Shown piece after piece: positions 21,236-29,850 of a stretch of 64,000 bases of DNA. The notes under the pieces are model-generated. The model saw only the letters and a program-made list of their open reading frames with translations, searched no databases and had not been told where the DNA came from. The translations under genes and the position numbers were made by a program. This DNA is from a bacterium. Its GTDB lineage: Bacteria > Pseudomonadota > Gammaproteobacteria > Pseudomonadales > Moraxellaceae. Where the stretch lies: contig JAQSDB010000011.1 of NCBI GenBank assembly GCA_029945725.1, forward strand, positions 1 to 64,000. The letters run 5' to 3'. The stretch's first letter is position 1; each line of letters opens with the position of its first letter.

Positions 21236-22801
21236 ATGGGCGAAAAAATTGCAGCCTCGCACGGTCTTGTCGTTACACAGGCCAAAGACATTACACAGGA
21301 CTCGCTGGAACTCACCGCCGATGTGGTGGTGATTGGTTCCGGCGCCGGCGGCGCCGTTGCGGCTTATGAACTGGCCAAGGCCGGCAAGTCGGTCATCGTG
21401 CTGGAAGCAGGGCCCTATGTTCCCAGCAGCGAATTTACCGAAGACTTTGCCAAAGCCATGGACCACCTTTATCAGGACAAGGGCGCCCAGGCCAACAAGG
21501 ATGGTGATCTGCTGGTGCTGCAGGGACGTTGTGTCGGTGGTTCGACGGTGGTGAACGGCTGCGTGGCATTTCGCACTCCCGATTTCATTCTCGCCGACTG
21601 GCAGAAAAAATTCGGCCTTACCAATCTCACGGTAGAAGCACTTGATCCGTATTTCAGCAAGGTCGAAAACAATCTCGGCATTCATGTGAATGAAGAGCAT
21701 GAGATCAACCGCAATTCTTCGGTCATTCGTGATGGCTGCCAGAAGCTCGGTATTTCCTGGAAGCCGTTCAAGCGCAATATCCGCGAATGCGCGCTCACGG
21801 GTCATTGCCTTTCCGGCTGTGCCACGGATCGCAAGCAATCCATGCTCGTGACCTATCTGCCCTGGGCCGTGCAGAAAGGCGCCAAGGTTTATGCCGACAC
21901 GAAAGTGACGCAGGTACTGGCCGAAAAAGGCCAGGTTACGGGCGTCGTCGCCGAGGTCATTGATCCGGCAACGGGGCTGAAAAAAGCCGGCGTGGTGGTG
22001 AAAGCCAAAGTGGTTATCATGGCGGCAGGCGCAGTACAGACACCGCTGCTGCTGCAGAAGTCAAAGCTGGCGAACTCATCGGGACAGGTCGGCAAGAACT
22101 TCGCTTGTCATCCGTCCCTGATGGTGGTGGCTGAGTATGCCGACGATATTCATCCCTGGCGCGGTGCCTTGCTGGGCGTGTATGTGGATGAATGGGCGCA
22201 CCCGGACAAGGGCGGCTTCATTCTGGAAGCGGGCGGGGCAGGGCCGGTGGAGTTGTCGGCGGTGACGCAGCCTGGCATCGGCAAGCCTTTTGTGGACTAC
22301 ATGGGTAGCCTGAAGAAGCATGCCGGCATCGTGACGCTTATCCACGATCATAACGTTGGCGAGATTCACTGGGACGACGACAAGAAGCGTATCGATTATT
22401 CACTGGCCACCCAGGACTTTCCGGCCATGAAGGCGGCCATCAAGGCTGCCGCGAAAGTGCATTTTGCCGCTGGTGCGAAAAAAGTCCATGTGCCGACGGT
22501 GCAGCACAGTGTTATCGAGAAACCTGAAGATATTGATCGCGTGGTGGATGCCATCGTGAACGATCCCATGACGTTCCGCATGGTGTCCTACCATCCGCAA
22601 GGCACCTGTCGCATGGGTGCCGATGCCGGCAAGTCGGTAGTGAATCCGCTGGGGGAAACCCATGACGTGAAAAACCTGTTCATCACCGATGCCAGTCTTT
22701 TCCCCACGTCCATTATCGTCAATCCCCAGGTCACGGTGTACACGCTGTCCAGCTATATCAGCGACAACATCGTGAAAAATTCCGGGAAACATTTCGCTTG
22801 A
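21236..22801 (+). CDS. GMC-family FAD oxidoreductase (alcohol dehydrogenase type)
   Basis: FAD enzyme oxidising alcohols. The dinucleotide fold is GSGAGG (residues 34-39) ending VIVLEAG, followed by GGSTVVNGC. A cysteine cluster (C-x6-C-x3-C near residue 185) sits in the middle. The C-terminal active-site His is in YHPQGTCRMG, with NP in IIVNPQVTV. 521 aa. No Tat or Sec signal is present on this chain, so export would depend on the small subunit upstream. The substrate is unknown; long-chain or terpenoid alcohols would suit the neighbourhood. Confidence 0.85.
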   Translation: MGEKIAASHGLVVTQAKDITQDSLELTADVVVIGSGAGGAVAAYELAKAGKSVIVLEAGPYVPSSEFTEDFAKAMDHLYQDKGAQANKDGDLLVLQGRCVGGSTVVNGCVAFRTPDFILADWQKKFGLTNLTVEALDPYFSKVENNLGIHVNEEHEINRNSSVIRDGCQKLGISWKPFKRNIRECALTGHCLSGCATDRKQSMLVTYLPWAVQKGAKVYADTKVTQVLAEKGQVTGVVAEVIDPATGLKKAGVVVKAKVVIMAAGAVQTPLLLQKSKLANSSGQVGKNFACHPSLMVVAEYADDIHPWRGALLGVYVDEWAHPDKGGFILEAGGAGPVELSAVTQPGIGKPFVDYMGSLKKHAGIVTLIHDHNVGEIHWDDDKKRIDYSLATQDFPAMKAAIKAAAKVHFAAGAKKVHVPTVQHSVIEKPEDIDRVVDAIVNDPMTFRMVSYHPQGTCRMGADAGKSVVNPLGETHDVKNLFITDASLFPTSIIVNPQVTVYTLSSYISDNIVKNSGKHFA

Positions 22802-22859
22802 TATGACAAACAGGCCGGCTGCTGCCGGCTTGCTTCCGGAAAACATCAAGGAGAGGGCC

Positions 22860-23768
22860 ATGAAATTCCTGCGTACACCAGACAGTCGTTTTGAACGCCT
22901 GTCCGGCTATGATTTTGCACCGCACACCCTCATGGTGGATGACACTGAAGGCGGAGAGCTGCGTGTGCATTATGTCGATGAAGGTCCGCGTGACGCCGCA
23001 CCCATCCTGTTGCTGCACGGCGAACCGTCATGGTCTTTTCTTTACCGGAAAATGATCGGGCCGCTGGTGGCAGCGGGTCACCGCGTGATTGCGCCGGATC
23101 TGGTCGGCTTCGGCAAATCCGACAAGCCGGCTGAGCGCAGTGACTACACCTATGCCCGTCATGTCGGCTGGATGCAGTCGTTGCTCGATCAGCTGCAGCT
23201 GAATGACATCACCTTGTTCTGTCAGGACTGGGGCGGGCTCATCGGTCTGCGTCTGGTGGCAGAAAACCCGGACAGGTTTGCACGCGTGGTAGCCGCCAAC
23301 ACCATGCTGCCCACCGGCGATTTCCATCCCGGCGATGCCTTTCTGGCCTGGCAGAAGTTCTCGCAGGAAACGCCGGTCTTCCCGGTGGGCAACATCATCC
23401 GCAAGAGCGTCGCACTGCCCGTTACCGATGAGGTGGTGGCTGCCTATGATGCACCGTTCCCGGATGAAACCTTCAAGGCCGGGGCACGCCAGTTTCCCCT
23501 GCTGGTGCCGGTCTCGCCTGATGATCCTGCCAGCGCGGCCAATCGTGCCGCCTGGGAAGTACTGAAGCAGTTTCAAAAACCTTTTCTCACGGCTTTTTCG
23601 GACAAGGATCCGATCACGCGAGGCGCGGATCGGGTATTGCAGAAACTGATTCCCGGTGCGGCCGGGCAGGCGCATGTCACCATCGAAAATGGCGGGCATT
23701 TCCTGCAGGAAGATCAGGGCGAAAAACTTGCCGTTCTTGTGCATGAGTTTATCGAAGCAACGCACTGA
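22860..23768 (+). CDS. Haloalkane dehalogenase-like alpha/beta hydrolase (HLD-I type)
   Basis: Predicted to replace halogen by hydroxyl on alkyl halides. Positions match Xanthobacter DhlA closely: nucleophile Asp123 and halide-binding Trp124 in CQDWGG, Glu55 in LLHGEPSW, a second Trp at 164, an acid near Asp248 in FSDKD and base His280 in NGGHFLQED. ATG 22860 with AGGAGAGG upstream gives 302 aa. It directly follows the GMC gene and may share its transcript; an alcohol product could pass to the GMC enzyme. Some family members act on other substrates. Confidence 0.82.
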   Translation: MKFLRTPDSRFERLSGYDFAPHTLMVDDTEGGELRVHYVDEGPRDAAPILLLHGEPSWSFLYRKMIGPLVAAGHRVIAPDLVGFGKSDKPAERSDYTYARHVGWMQSLLDQLQLNDITLFCQDWGGLIGLRLVAENPDRFARVVAANTMLPTGDFHPGDAFLAWQKFSQETPVFPVGNIIRKSVALPVTDEVVAAYDAPFPDETFKAGARQFPLLVPVSPDDPASAANRAAWEVLKQFQKPFLTAFSDKDPITRGADRVLQKLIPGAAGQAHVTIENGGHFLQEDQGEKLAVLVHEFIEATH

Positions 23769-23851
23769 GTTGCTGATGCCGAATGATCGTTGTGTGGGAA
23801 ATACGAGAAGGCTGCCCTGGATGACGAGTTCGGGATTCATTTTTCAGGCAT

Positions 23852-23881
23852 AAAAAACGCCGGCAGTTGCCGGCGTTTTTT
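23852..23881 (+). terminator. Bidirectional terminator between dehalogenase gene and atuH
   Basis: Stem AAAAAACGCCGGCA / TGCCGGCGTTTTTT around a 2-nt centre. It serves the convergent genes at both sides. Confidence 0.9.
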
Positions 23882-23897
23882 ATGGGTGCATGCGCGA

Positions 23898-25733
23898 TCA
23901 GAAACGATACTTGCCGGCGAGGATGTTGGAGTGAACCTCATCCGTCAGCAGCGTGTATTCATTCGTGCCTGGCAGCATCACGTAAAGGTGCTCGCCATTG
24001 ACCCGCTTGGGATCAAAGCCTTCCGCCTTCAGGTGGCTTTTCTGGTACTTGAAGGTGCCGGTGGTTTCCACATCATGACGCACGCGCAGGAACACGGGCA
24101 CGGCATAGGCGGGTACTTCGGCTTTCATGTGAGCGAGCAGGCCGGGCAGGTCCAGACCCGATTCAAGATGGCCTTCATGCGGCGTGATGGCGGCCATGCC
24201 GGCGCGACCATTGGTGTTGGGAATTTCCACACCGTACACCACGGCATCCTGCAGGGTGTGGTGGCCGTTCATGATGTTTTCCACTTCGGTGGTGGAAACG
24301 TTTTCACCTTTCCAGCGGAAGGTATCGCCGGTGCGGTCCACAAACTGGGCATGACGGAAACCGATGTCGCGCAGGAGGTCGCCGGTATTGAAATAGCGGT
24401 CACCCTTCACGAACACGTCTTTCAGGATGCAGGCATCGTTTTTGGCAGGATCGGTATAGCCGTCAAACGGGGTCTTGTCGGTGATTTCACCCACCAGCAA
24501 ACCCGGCTCGCCTTTTTTGGCCTCGATCATGAAACCGTTGGCACCACGCACCGGCAGATCGGCTTCCTTGTCGAACTGGACAATCTTGTAGGGCAGCGGG
24601 CAGAAGCCGACGGTGTTGTCGAAATTGAAAATATTGCTGAAACCGATATTGCCTTCGGAGGAGGCATACAGCTCCAGTACCTGATCAACGCCGAAACGGT
24701 CCTTGAACGGCTTCCAGAGGCCCGGACGCAGGCCGTTGCCGATGATCTGGCGCACCAGGTGATCCTGGTCGTCCGGCTTGGCGGGCACTTCGTTCAGGTA
24801 GCGGCAAAGCTCGCCAACGTAACCAAAAGCGGTGGCACGGAATTTACGGCAGTCCTGCCAGAATTCGCGTGCGGAGAACTTGCGGCGGATGGCAATACCG
24901 GCACCGCCCGCGAGCGCGGAAGCCCAGCACACCACCATGCCGGTAGCGTGATAAAGCGGCAGGGTGACGTAGATCACGTCGGTCTTGGCCATCTGCATGG
25001 TGTAACCGAAAGCGCCATAGGCCTTCATCCAGCGGCCATGCGAAAAAATCGCGGCCTTGGGCAGGCCGGTGGTGCCGGAGGTGTAGATATAGAACAGGCC
25101 GTCGTGGGGATAAACCTGGCTGGTTGTGGTCGGATTGTAGACCGCCTGACCTGAAATTTCGGTGGCAAGATTGCGATAGCCTGCCGGTGCGGTGCCCGGA
25201 TTTTTCAGGGTGTCGTCGTCGGCCAGCCAGAACAGTTTCTTGTGATCCAGATGCAGGTCAGCGAGTACATCGGTGAAGTGGCCCACGATTTCATCGCCGA
25301 CAATCGCCATCTTCGGCTTCACGAGGTTCACGCTGTGCGTGAGGACCTTGCCGTTTTGCGAGGTATTCACCATCGCTGATACCACGCCGATCTTGCCCAG
25401 ACCGGCAACGATGGCGAGCAGCTCGGGACGGTTTTCCACATAGACCGCTACCACATCACCTTTTTGCAGTCCCTGCTCAAGAAAGAAATGCGAGATACGG
25501 TTGGCCCACTGATTGAACTGGGTGTAGGTCAGGCGCGTGTCTTTATAAAGCACGGCGTTGCCATGCGGGTTTTCCCTGGTGGCTTTTTCCACGGCCCAGC
25601 CGAGGCCAACGGTTTTGGTGGGATCAGTATTCGAGGCCAGTTTCAGGCCCATGATCATTCTGGGCAGCCTGGGGGCCAGGGCGGCAAATTTGCGGGCGAA
25701 TTGCAGGGGGGTGATAACGTCTTGCTTGCTCAT
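23898..25733 (-). CDS. atuH: Long-chain acyl-CoA synthetase AtuH
   Basis: ATP-dependent fatty acyl-CoA ligase of the FATP/very-long-chain class. The P-loop-like motif is YTSGTTGLPKAA, with YASSEGNIGF and FNTGDLLRDIGF (adenylate binding), and a C-terminal EGFDPKR block. 611 aa, ATG 25733. It is last in the atu cluster, as in P. aeruginosa, where its proposed role is activating terpenoid acids such as citronellate. A 275-base gap with its own promoter separates it from atuG. Confidence 0.88.
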   Translation of the reverse strand: MSKQDVITPLQFARKFAALAPRLPRMIMGLKLASNTDPTKTVGLGWAVEKATRENPHGNAVLYKDTRLTYTQFNQWANRISHFFLEQGLQKGDVVAVYVENRPELLAIVAGLGKIGVVSAMVNTSQNGKVLTHSVNLVKPKMAIVGDEIVGHFTDVLADLHLDHKKLFWLADDDTLKNPGTAPAGYRNLATEISGQAVYNPTTTSQVYPHDGLFYIYTSGTTGLPKAAIFSHGRWMKAYGAFGYTMQMAKTDVIYVTLPLYHATGMVVCWASALAGGAGIAIRRKFSAREFWQDCRKFRATAFGYVGELCRYLNEVPAKPDDQDHLVRQIIGNGLRPGLWKPFKDRFGVDQVLELYASSEGNIGFSNIFNFDNTVGFCPLPYKIVQFDKEADLPVRGANGFMIEAKKGEPGLLVGEITDKTPFDGYTDPAKNDACILKDVFVKGDRYFNTGDLLRDIGFRHAQFVDRTGDTFRWKGENVSTTEVENIMNGHHTLQDAVVYGVEIPNTNGRAGMAAITPHEGHLESGLDLPGLLAHMKAEVPAYAVPVFLRVRHDVETTGTFKYQKSHLKAEGFDPKRVNGEHLYVMLPGTNEYTLLTDEVHSNILAGKYRF

Positions 25734-25806
25734 TGTGCGGTGTCCTCGGTGATCCGAACCATGTAACAGCCGGGTCCCGCTGGCATGTTTTTTTATCAGG
25801 GAGAAG

Positions 25807-25835
25807 TTATCGGGACGATAGTGCGATCCCGATAA
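25807..25835 (-). promoter_or_regulatory. Inverted repeat in atuH leader
   Basis: Perfect 9-bp arms TTATCGGGA / TCCCGATAA with an 11-nt spacer, just downstream of the predicted atuH start point. It could be an operator or an mRNA hairpin; no T-run follows in the atuH direction. Confidence 0.45.
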
Positions 25836-25846
25836 AATGAGGGCCT

Positions 25847-25875
25847 AAAGTACCTTTCCGGGGCCTTCACTTCAA
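25847..25875 (-). promoter_or_regulatory. Candidate atuH promoter
   Basis: On the minus strand TTGAAG (25870-25875), a 17-nt spacer and TACTTT (25847-25852). The -10 match is modest. Confidence 0.4.
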
Positions 25876-26008
25876 GCCGAAAATGGGCTTGACAGCGAAG
25901 TTCTGCTGTCGATGAAAGCCTTGTCAGGCGGGCCTTTCGGGCCATTTTTGCCGATAAGAACGGCCTTCTCGGCGGAGCCGGCAAAGGCCGTATTCGGGGT
26001 GGCGAACG

Positions 26009-26839
26009 TCAATCCAGAAAGAAGTCTTTCTGCAGCTTGTCCGCATTTTCGGGGATGCAGGCGTAGGGCAGCAGGTCGGTAATGCCGATGCGCGCCAGTG
26101 CTTCTTCATCGAGCAGGCTGTGGCCGCTGAAGCTGCTGCGGGCCATGGTGATAATGGAGTGCGCGGCATCCGCCATGATCTCCGGCTTGCGGCTGACGGC
26201 TTCGGCGCCGTCGCCACCCAGATTGACGGCAACTGCAGCGGTCGCGATATACGTCGCCGGCCACAGGGTATTGCAGGAAATGCCGTACTCGCGGAACTCC
26301 TCGGCCATGCCCAGGGTGAGGATGGTCATGCCGTATTTGGAAACGGTGTAGGGTGCAAACGGTTTCAGCCAGTGCGGGGCCATGTTGATGGGGGGCGACA
26401 GGCTGAGAATATGGGCGTTATCCGATTTCTTCAGGTAAGGCAGGGCCAGCTGGGCGCAGAGAAAGGTGGCGCGATGATTGACGCCCTGGATCAGGTCGTA
26501 TTTCTTCAGCGAGGTGTGCTCGACACCCATGAGGGAGATGGCGCCGGCATTGTTCACCAGGATGTCGATGCCGCCAAAATGCTCGGCAGCTTTTGCCAGC
26601 GCGGCACGTACCTGGTCTTCTTCGCGCACATCGACCTGCAGGGGCAGGGCATTGCCGCCCGCGGCCGTTATTTCTTCGGCAACGCTGAAAATGGTGCCAG
26701 GCAGGGTGCGATGCGGTTCGGCCGATTTGGCGGCGATCACGACATTGGCGCCGTCACGGGCGGCACGCAGGGCAATGGCGCGCCCGATGCCACGGCTGCC
26801 GCCGGTGATGAAGAGGGTTTTGCCTTTCAGTGTGCTCAT
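26009..26839 (-). CDS. atuG: SDR-family dehydrogenase AtuG
   Basis: Short-chain dehydrogenase. The cofactor motif TGGSRGIGRAIALRAA is near the N-terminus, with NNAGAIS and a YTVSKYGM catalytic block. I start at ATG 26839, preceded by GGGAGAAAG; an upstream ATG at 26854 lacks such a site. 276 aa. Related to the HSDL2-like branch. In the Atu pathway AtuG is a candidate for terpenol/terpenal oxidation or a hydroxyacyl-CoA step; its role is not settled. It is separated from atuF by a REP pair. Confidence 0.85.
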   Translation of the reverse strand: MSTLKGKTLFITGGSRGIGRAIALRAARDGANVVIAAKSAEPHRTLPGTIFSVAEEITAAGGNALPLQVDVREEDQVRAALAKAAEHFGGIDILVNNAGAISLMGVEHTSLKKYDLIQGVNHRATFLCAQLALPYLKKSDNAHILSLSPPINMAPHWLKPFAPYTVSKYGMTILTLGMAEEFREYGISCNTLWPATYIATAAVAVNLGGDGAEAVSRKPEIMADAAHSIITMARSSFSGHSLLDEEALARIGITDLLPYACIPENADKLQKDFFLD

Positions 26840-26871
26840 GTCTTTCTCCCGCATTGAATTTTCTGGTTTAC

Positions 26872-26935
26872 GTAGGCGCGGCTTTGGCCGCGAACGATTT
26901 TTTATGCACGCATTCGCGGCTAAAGCCGCTCCTGC
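26872..26935. repeat. Inverted pair of REP elements
   Basis: Two REP-like 23-mers in opposite orientation (26872-26894 and 26913-26935) separated by 18 bases, in the atuG-atuF spacer. Each is a small palindrome (GCGGCT...AGCCGC type). The right one matches the single REP at 58626 except for two bases. The arrangement is that of a REPIN doublet. Confidence 0.8.
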
Positions 26936-26954
26936 ATGACGGAAATAAAAACGA

Positions 26955-28895
26955 TCAGTCCTGGATCATCAGCAGTTGCTGCCGTTTTTTAACCTGCTGC
27001 TTCTCGCTCATGCTGATGCTGGCAACGCGACCATCGCGATTGGCTTTCAGCTGGTGTTCGATTTTCATCGCTTCCATCACCGCCAGGGTCTGGCCTTTTT
27101 GTACGCGGTCACCTTCTTTCACCAGCACGGCGACAATGGCGCCGTCCATGGGCGCACGGAGCAGGCCATCACCTTCGGCATCGGCAGTAACGGCCGCAGC
27201 ATGCGTGGTGTCGGTAATCGCCAGATTGCCGTTGGCCCGGTCCAGATACAGCGTGTCCCCTTCGCGGGCATGACTGCAGCGGCGACGTACACCATCCAGT
27301 TCATAGCTGATGCTGGAGTCACTTGCCTCGAGCACGGTAATGCGCGTGGTGATGTCACCGTGGCTTACCGTCAGCTCGTCGGCATGACAGTGGATGCTCA
27401 ATACCTGCGTGGAGTCGCCGGTCTGCAGCTTCAGCGGCGTCGCCCCGGAGAGCCCGGTATGCCAGCCGGCATCATGCTGGCGATGCATGATCAGGGCGGC
27501 GGCAATGGCCAGGGATTCGGCATCGGCCGTGGCTGGCTTGAGGCTGATGTCGTCACTGAAATGCTGTTCGATAAATGCCGTGGAGGTGTCGCCACTGATC
27601 AGTACCGGATGACGCAGCAGGTTCACCAGAAACTGCTTGTTGCTGTTCACGCCGAGCAGCACGGTGTCCTCAAGGGCGCGTGCCAGCAGGCGCGCGGCAT
27701 CGGTGCGGGTTTTGCCGTAAGCGATGACCTTGGCCACCATGGGATCGTAATGCGGGCTGACTTCACCGCCGCTGAAGACGCCATGGTCAATGCGCACGCC
27801 CGGCAGGTCGGCCGGAATCCAGCGCAATACCGGCCCGGTTTGCGGCAGGAAATTGTGGCCCGGATCCTCTGCGTACAAGCGCACTTCAATGGCGGCGCCA
27901 GTGAGGGTGATGTCATCCTGTGCCAGTGGCAGGGCCTCGCCGTTGGCAACCCGCAACTGCCACTCGACCAGATCAAGCCCGGTAACGAGTTCCGTCACCG
28001 GATGCTCCACCTGCAGGCGGGTATTCATTTCCAGGAAATAGAATTTTCCGCTGCTGTCGAGCAGGAATTCCACGGTACCGGCACCGACATAGGCAACGCT
28101 CCTGGCGGCGGCCACGGCGGCCTCGCCCATCTGCTGGCGCAGCTCCGGTGTCATCACCGGGCAGGGAGATTCTTCCACTACTTTCTGGTGACGGCGCTGG
28201 ATGGAGCAATCGCGTTCGCCGAGATACACGCAGCCGCCAAGGGTGTCGCCAAAGATCTGGATTTCGACATGACGCGGCGCGATCACGGCCTTTTCCAGAA
28301 TCAGTTCGCCGGAACCAAAGGCGTTCTGTGCTTCCGAACGTGCGGTGGCCAGTGCGGCGGTGAGATCAGCGGCGGCATGCACCAGACGCATGCCGCGGCC
28401 ACCGCCACCGGCGGAGGCTTTCACCATCACCGGAAAACCGATGCGGTCTGCTTCCTTGATGAAGATGGCATCGGCCTGATCGGCGCCTTCATAACCCGGC
28501 ACGCAGGGCACGCCGGCTTTTATCATCGCAATCTTGGAAAGGCGCTTGCTGCCCATCAACTCGATGGCAGAAGGCGTCGGGCCGATAAAGGTGATGCCGT
28601 TATCGGCGCAGGCCTGTGCAAAGGCTTCGTTTTCCGAGAGAAAACCATAGCCGGGATGCACGGCATCGGCACCGGTCTTGCGGCAGGCATCGAGAATCGC
28701 CTCCACGCGCAGATAGGAATCGGAGACACGGGCAGGGCCGATGCAAACGGCTTCGTCCGCCAGCTGCACATGCAGTGCGCCGGCATCCGCTTCGGAGTAG
28801 ACAGCGACAGTGCGATAGCCGAGTGCCTTCGCGGTGCGCATGACACGGCAGGCGATTTCGCCACGATTGGCGATGAGTACTTTTGAAAACGCCAT
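26955..28895 (-). CDS. atuF: Geranyl-CoA carboxylase, biotin-carrying alpha subunit
   Basis: Biotin carboxylase plus biotin carrier. The N-terminal KVLIANRGEIACRVMRTA and HPGYGFLSEN are followed by the ATP-grasp loop KASAGGGGRGMR, then EMNTRLQVEHPVTE. Near the C-terminus AVMEAMKIEH carries the biotinyl Lys. 646 aa. The fold is shared with methylcrotonyl-CoA carboxylase; the Atu assignment comes from atuA, atuC, atuD and atuE beside it in canonical order. It carboxylates cis-geranyl-CoA together with AtuC. Confidence 0.92.
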   Translation of the reverse strand: MAFSKVLIANRGEIACRVMRTAKALGYRTVAVYSEADAGALHVQLADEAVCIGPARVSDSYLRVEAILDACRKTGADAVHPGYGFLSENEAFAQACADNGITFIGPTPSAIELMGSKRLSKIAMIKAGVPCVPGYEGADQADAIFIKEADRIGFPVMVKASAGGGGRGMRLVHAAADLTAALATARSEAQNAFGSGELILEKAVIAPRHVEIQIFGDTLGGCVYLGERDCSIQRRHQKVVEESPCPVMTPELRQQMGEAAVAAARSVAYVGAGTVEFLLDSSGKFYFLEMNTRLQVEHPVTELVTGLDLVEWQLRVANGEALPLAQDDITLTGAAIEVRLYAEDPGHNFLPQTGPVLRWIPADLPGVRIDHGVFSGGEVSPHYDPMVAKVIAYGKTRTDAARLLARALEDTVLLGVNSNKQFLVNLLRHPVLISGDTSTAFIEQHFSDDISLKPATADAESLAIAAALIMHRQHDAGWHTGLSGATPLKLQTGDSTQVLSIHCHADELTVSHGDITTRITVLEASDSSISYELDGVRRRCSHAREGDTLYLDRANGNLAITDTTHAAAVTADAEGDGLLRAPMDGAIVAVLVKEGDRVQKGQTLAVMEAMKIEHQLKANRDGRVASISMSEKQQVKKRQQLLMIQD

Positions 28896-28912
28896 AACAA
28901 TCTTTCCTGAAA

Positions 28913-29722
28913 TTATTCAGCCCATTTGGCCGGGCGTTTCTGGACAAAGGCCATGGTGCCTTCGCTGCCTTCTGTACTGGCGACGGCACGCGCAAACTGT
29001 CGCGCGGCATCATCGAGCAGGCTTTCCATGGGCTCGTGACCGACGCGGTGCAGCAGCGCCTTGGTGTTCCGGTTGGCCAGCGGCGCGCATTTTCTTACCT
29101 GCGCCAGCGTTTCACCGAGCGCTGCCTCAAGCGCTGCCGCATCCGCGACTACCTCATGGGCAATGCCGAGGCGCGTGGCTTCGCTGCCATTGAAACGTGC
29201 GCCGAGCAGGGCCAGACGACGCGCCTGGGTCAGACCCACACGCTGCACCACAAAGGGCGCAATCTGCGCGGGCAGAATGCCGAGGCCGGTTTCCGGCAAA
29301 CCGAATTTCGCGTCTTCCAGCGTGATGGCAACATCCGATACGCAGGCCAGACCGAAACCGCCACCGAGTACCGCGCCTTCGAGCACGGCGATCACCACCT
29401 GCGGCGCATGATCGACTTGCGTGATCATGTGGCCAAAGGCGCGGTTGAGTTCGGCATAGGCTTCATCGTTGCCGCTTTCGGCGGCACGCATGCGTGCACC
29501 GGCCATGTCCTTGATGTCGCCACCGGCGCAGAAATGGCCGCCGCTGCCACGCAGTACAACGGCACGAAGGTGTTCGCTGTTTTCTATCGCGGTAAAAACC
29601 GCACGCAGTTCCTGCGTCATCTGCAGGCTCATGGCATTGCGCGATTCAGGACGGTTCAGCGTAACGTGAAGGACAAAACCGTCTTCACGCAGCAGCAGGG
29701 TTTCGGTACTCGGCAGATTCAT
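28913..29722 (-). CDS. atuE: Isohexenylglutaconyl-CoA hydratase AtuE
   Basis: Crotonase-fold hydratase adding water to the carboxylated C10 intermediate. RPESRNAMSLQM, then an oxyanion-hole GGHFCAGGDIKDM and EGAVLGGGFGLACVSD are visible, with Glu residues in LPETGLGILPAQ. 269 aa. ATG 29722 follows GGAGGAAGAG. It sits 17 bases before atuF and after a repeat-bearing gap from atuD. LiuC of leucine degradation is the paralogue it could be confused with. Confidence 0.9.
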   Translation of the reverse strand: MNLPSTETLLLREDGFVLHVTLNRPESRNAMSLQMTQELRAVFTAIENSEHLRAVVLRGSGGHFCAGGDIKDMAGARMRAAESGNDEAYAELNRAFGHMITQVDHAPQVVIAVLEGAVLGGGFGLACVSDVAITLEDAKFGLPETGLGILPAQIAPFVVQRVGLTQARRLALLGARFNGSEATRLGIAHEVVADAAALEAALGETLAQVRKCAPLANRNTKALLHRVGHEPMESLLDDAARQFARAVASTEGSEGTMAFVQKRPAKWAE

Positions 29723-29732
29723 TCTCTTCCTC

Positions 29733-29846
29733 CTGTCGTCCCCGCGAAGGCGGGGACCCAGAGACTTTTTGCTTGATATGGCCTTGATAAGGCACTGGAT
29801 CCCCTGATGTAGCTTGCCCTCGCGCAGGCGGGGGCAGGGACGACAG
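29733..29846. repeat. Palindromic repeat element between atuE and atuD
   Basis: A 33-base palindromic module (29733-29765) and a diverged inverted copy (29793-29846, with an internal insertion) face each other, starting and ending with CTGTCGTCC / GGGACGACAG. The same module forms the ends of the array at 48562-48847. It splits the atu operon without interrupting a gene. Confidence 0.8.
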
Positions 29847-29850
29847 AAAA

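Noticed and set aside
26976-28886. Long plus-strand open frame of 636 codons
   Set aside because: Exact antisense of atuF in high-GC DNA. It has no domain signature, whereas the minus strand encodes a full biotin carboxylase.
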